In this document: piece by piece, positions 62,406-64,000 of the stretch
Numbering within the stretch: position 1 is the stretch's first letter
How the letters are laid out: every line of letters begins with the position of its first letter
NCBI GenBank assembly: GCA_017511005.1
Contig: JAFWLP010000038.1
Location: forward strand, 21,147 to 85,146
Reading direction: 5' to 3'
Length of the DNA stretch: 64,000 nt
Source of the DNA: Clostridiales bacterium
GTDB taxonomy: Bacteria; Bacillota; Clostridia; Saccharofermentanales; Saccharofermentanaceae
Notes under the pieces: generated by a model
Told to the model about the DNA's origin: nothing
Seen by the model: only the letters and a program-made list of their open reading frames with translations
Databases searched by the model: none
Program-made: the position numbers and the translations under genes

Positions 62406-63470
62406 TCAGTTCAGTGTAATGCTGATCAGCTGCGGGTTGTGATCGCTGTTCTCAAAACCGAGATCATGTATCTCATAAGAATCCACAGTTATGTTTTTCG
62501 AGAGGATAAATCCGTCGACCATATAATACTGAACGGAATCCTCATTGCCTTTGAGCGGATAGTATAACGATCTGCACGTGGGGATCTCATTGTTCATGAT
62601 GAACTGCCAGTCATTCTCGAAAGCACTTACATCAATGGAACCCGGCTGCCACTGTTCCGGATAAACGGGATAATTGCACGGAACATTCGAGAAGCTCTGG
62701 TTGAAGTCTCCGCCGGCAATGACGTAATTCCCCTTGCCGGATTCCTCACTCAATATGTCCATGAGCATCTGGGCCTGAGCCGCCTTTCCCTCGCCGTCAT
62801 CATAGGCTTCAAGATGAAGATTAATGAGCACTATTTCCTTGCCGCCCTCAACAGGGATCCTCGTAACAAGAAGACATCTCTTGAGATTAAATGTCCTTAT
62901 CGGCCACGAGAAAGGACAAGGCAGCTTGATCCTTTCAGCGGAAGATATGGGATAGTCCGAATACGTCGCGATTCCCGAATCAATCTTACCCATTGGCGGA
63001 ATGGGGACAGGGGCATAAACAACCCTGAAATTATATGCAAACGCTCTGCTGTTATAACCGAGACCGTCAAAAACAGCCGTCTGGTCAATACGATAGCTTC
63101 TGTCACTGTCCGTATCGATTTCCTGGAACATTAGGATGTCCGCATCCTGAGTATTAACTTCCCTGACAAAAGCATCTATGTTTGCGCGGACTCTATCTTC
63201 ATCCGCAGGATACACCATCTTGCCGCCGTCCATGAAGAAATCGGCATTATCTCCCAGGGCACCGAAACCGAGATTCCAGGACATTATCTTAAGGGAATCT
63301 CCGGGTGCGATCTGCCCTGCCTCACCATCCAGTGATTTAACCGCGACAACTTCCCTATCTTCCGGTCTGTATTCCACGGCAGTAAGCCAGATCAGAACAG
63401 CCGCAACGATAACGGCAAGAATAATTACGATTACCAGCAAGGCCTTGAGAATGCCTTTTACTATCTTCAT
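62406..63470 (-). CDS. Membrane-anchored endonuclease/exonuclease/phosphatase-family protein
   Basis: From the ATG at 63470 (GAGG five bases upstream; the GTG at 63476 is within that site) the product is 354 residues. One N-terminal membrane helix (about 10-33) precedes an EEP domain with IMSWNLGFG, the catalytic Glu in ILMFQEIDTDSDR, NLHLEAYDDG, AGGDFNQ and terminal SDHNPQ. The fold covers DNases, phospholipases such as sphingomyelinase, and inositol phosphatases. The topology places the domain outside the membrane. Substrate unknown. Confidence 0.85.
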   Translation of the reverse strand: MKIVKGILKALLVIVIILAVIVAAVLIWLTAVEYRPEDREVVAVKSLDGEAGQIAPGDSLKIMSWNLGFGALGDNADFFMDGGKMVYPADEDRVRANIDAFVREVNTQDADILMFQEIDTDSDRSYRIDQTAVFDGLGYNSRAFAYNFRVVYAPVPIPPMGKIDSGIATYSDYPISSAERIKLPCPFSWPIRTFNLKRCLLVTRIPVEGGKEIVLINLHLEAYDDGEGKAAQAQMLMDILSEESGKGNYVIAGGDFNQSFSNVPCNYPVYPEQWQPGSIDVSAFENDWQFIMNNEIPTCRSLYYPLKGNEDSVQYYMVDGFILSKNITVDSYEIHDLGFENSDHNPQLISITLN

Positions 63471-63598
63471 TTCCACCTCGGAGCAACAAATCTTTAATGC
63501 ATAAAGAGTGAAGCTATTTTAATTTATCATCAACTATACCTTATTATTCATCCGTTTTCACAGATTCAAGTATGATTCTCTTACAACTGCAGTCAGAT

Positions 63599-64000
63599 TC
63601 ATCCCCGCTCGTCCAGAACTTTCTGTGATCTATCCTGCGCAATATTGATTACTGAATCAAGGTCCTTCTGACCCAGGAAATATGCCGGCATCTCTTCTAT
63701 AAGGATTATGTTGATCTCTGAATCAACATTGATCATATTTGAACAACTTAATAGAATTCTTTCGAGATTATTTATATCGTCTTTTGTAAACTTCACCTTA
63801 TTAGCACTGAAATCATCGTCACGTTTATTGCAAAACTTAATTGCTCCATCACCGGCAGATCTGAATGCATTACGATTGAGCACAAAGCCCATACCGCGCT
63901 CAGCTATCCTAGTCTGAATCTCATCTGAAAGCAATAGTTTTACAAAATCAACGCATGCATCTATATCCACAGCATGTGCTGAAACCGCAACTGAACATGA
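63599..64000 (-). CDS. Extracellular solute-binding protein, C-terminal fragment (runs off the right edge)
   Basis: The frame is open to the window end, giving about 133 C-terminal residues. SAHAVDIDACVDFVKLLLSDEIQ resembles the conserved helix of family 1 sugar-type ABC binding proteins, where an (S/A)-x-H segment precedes the WEFIKFLLS-like motif; GMGFVLNRNAF after it also fits. The GTG at 63970 is not taken as the start because the frame continues upstream. The assignment is tentative for lack of the N-terminus. Confidence 0.6.
   Translation of the reverse strand, partial: SCSVAVSAHAVDIDACVDFVKLLLSDEIQTRIAERGMGFVLNRNAFRSAGDGAIKFCNKRDDDFSANKVKFTKDDINNLERILLSCSNMINVDSEINIILIEEMPAYFLGQKDLDSVINIAQDRSQKVLDERG

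Overview
This window looks like a chromosomal segment of an anaerobic Bacillota (Clostridia-type) bacterium. The grounds are the gene orders rimP-nusA-ylxR-ylxQ-infB-rbfA-nrnA-truB-ribF, rplI-dnaB-tilS-hpt-ftsH and mraZ-rsmH-ftsL-pbp-murE/F, a long-form HPF, an FprA flavodiiron protein, strong AGGAGG-type ribosome binding sites, and a MurE carrying the DNPR motif of meso-diaminopimelate-adding enzymes. The genus cannot be fixed from the sequence. About fifty of the roughly fifty-seven genes are on the minus strand, so the annotation reads mainly from right to left. No insertion sequence, phage, CRISPR array or rRNA was seen; there is one tRNA (Val, GAC).

Layout from low to high coordinates. 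33-7812 is the cell division and wall (dcw) cluster with a MurE-MurF fusion and an mraZ promoter with candidate MraZ boxes. 8043-12349 holds lgt, a SEDS protein and an unusual invertase-fructokinase fusion. 12470-21082 is the rimP-to-ribF translation/transcription operon, preceded by a terminator-like leader hairpin. 21197-28523 is a mixed stretch: a small P-loop protein, mscL, a YhbD-like plus ArsR regulator pair, an alanine-rich membrane protein, a membrane-bound lipase-like protein, a polysaccharide deacetylase with wall-binding repeats, a YunG-like protein and hpf. 28565-33582 carries ilvBN behind a clostripain-type protease. 33605-40434 is a purine/nucleoside salvage unit (xpt, BMP lipoprotein, ABC transporter) ending in a flavodiiron gene. 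40480-46027 is a run of malQ, glpK, an AEC carrier, an SseB-like gene and a membrane-anchored unknown. Then come prfC, a GH3 lipoprotein, ftsH-hpt-tilS-dnaB-rplI, rpsR-ssb-rpsF, a Sua5-phosphatase fusion, prfA, a zinc-ribbon protein and tRNA-Val.

The right end (61300-62353) is the most unusual part. Two tandem cassettes each encode a 64-66 residue prepilin-like peptide that is little more than the N-terminal type IV pilin helix. Each has the same promoter region with 11-bp-phased repeats and its own terminator, and no pilus machinery is nearby. The window ends with a membrane-anchored endonuclease/exonuclease/phosphatase-fold protein and the 3' end of a probable solute-binding protein.

Other points worth a second look are a Sua5 fused to a phosphatase domain whose catalytic Cys and Arg are both lost, the GH32-PfkB fusion at the end of an envelope operon, and an xpt gene whose best-supported start codon is ATC.
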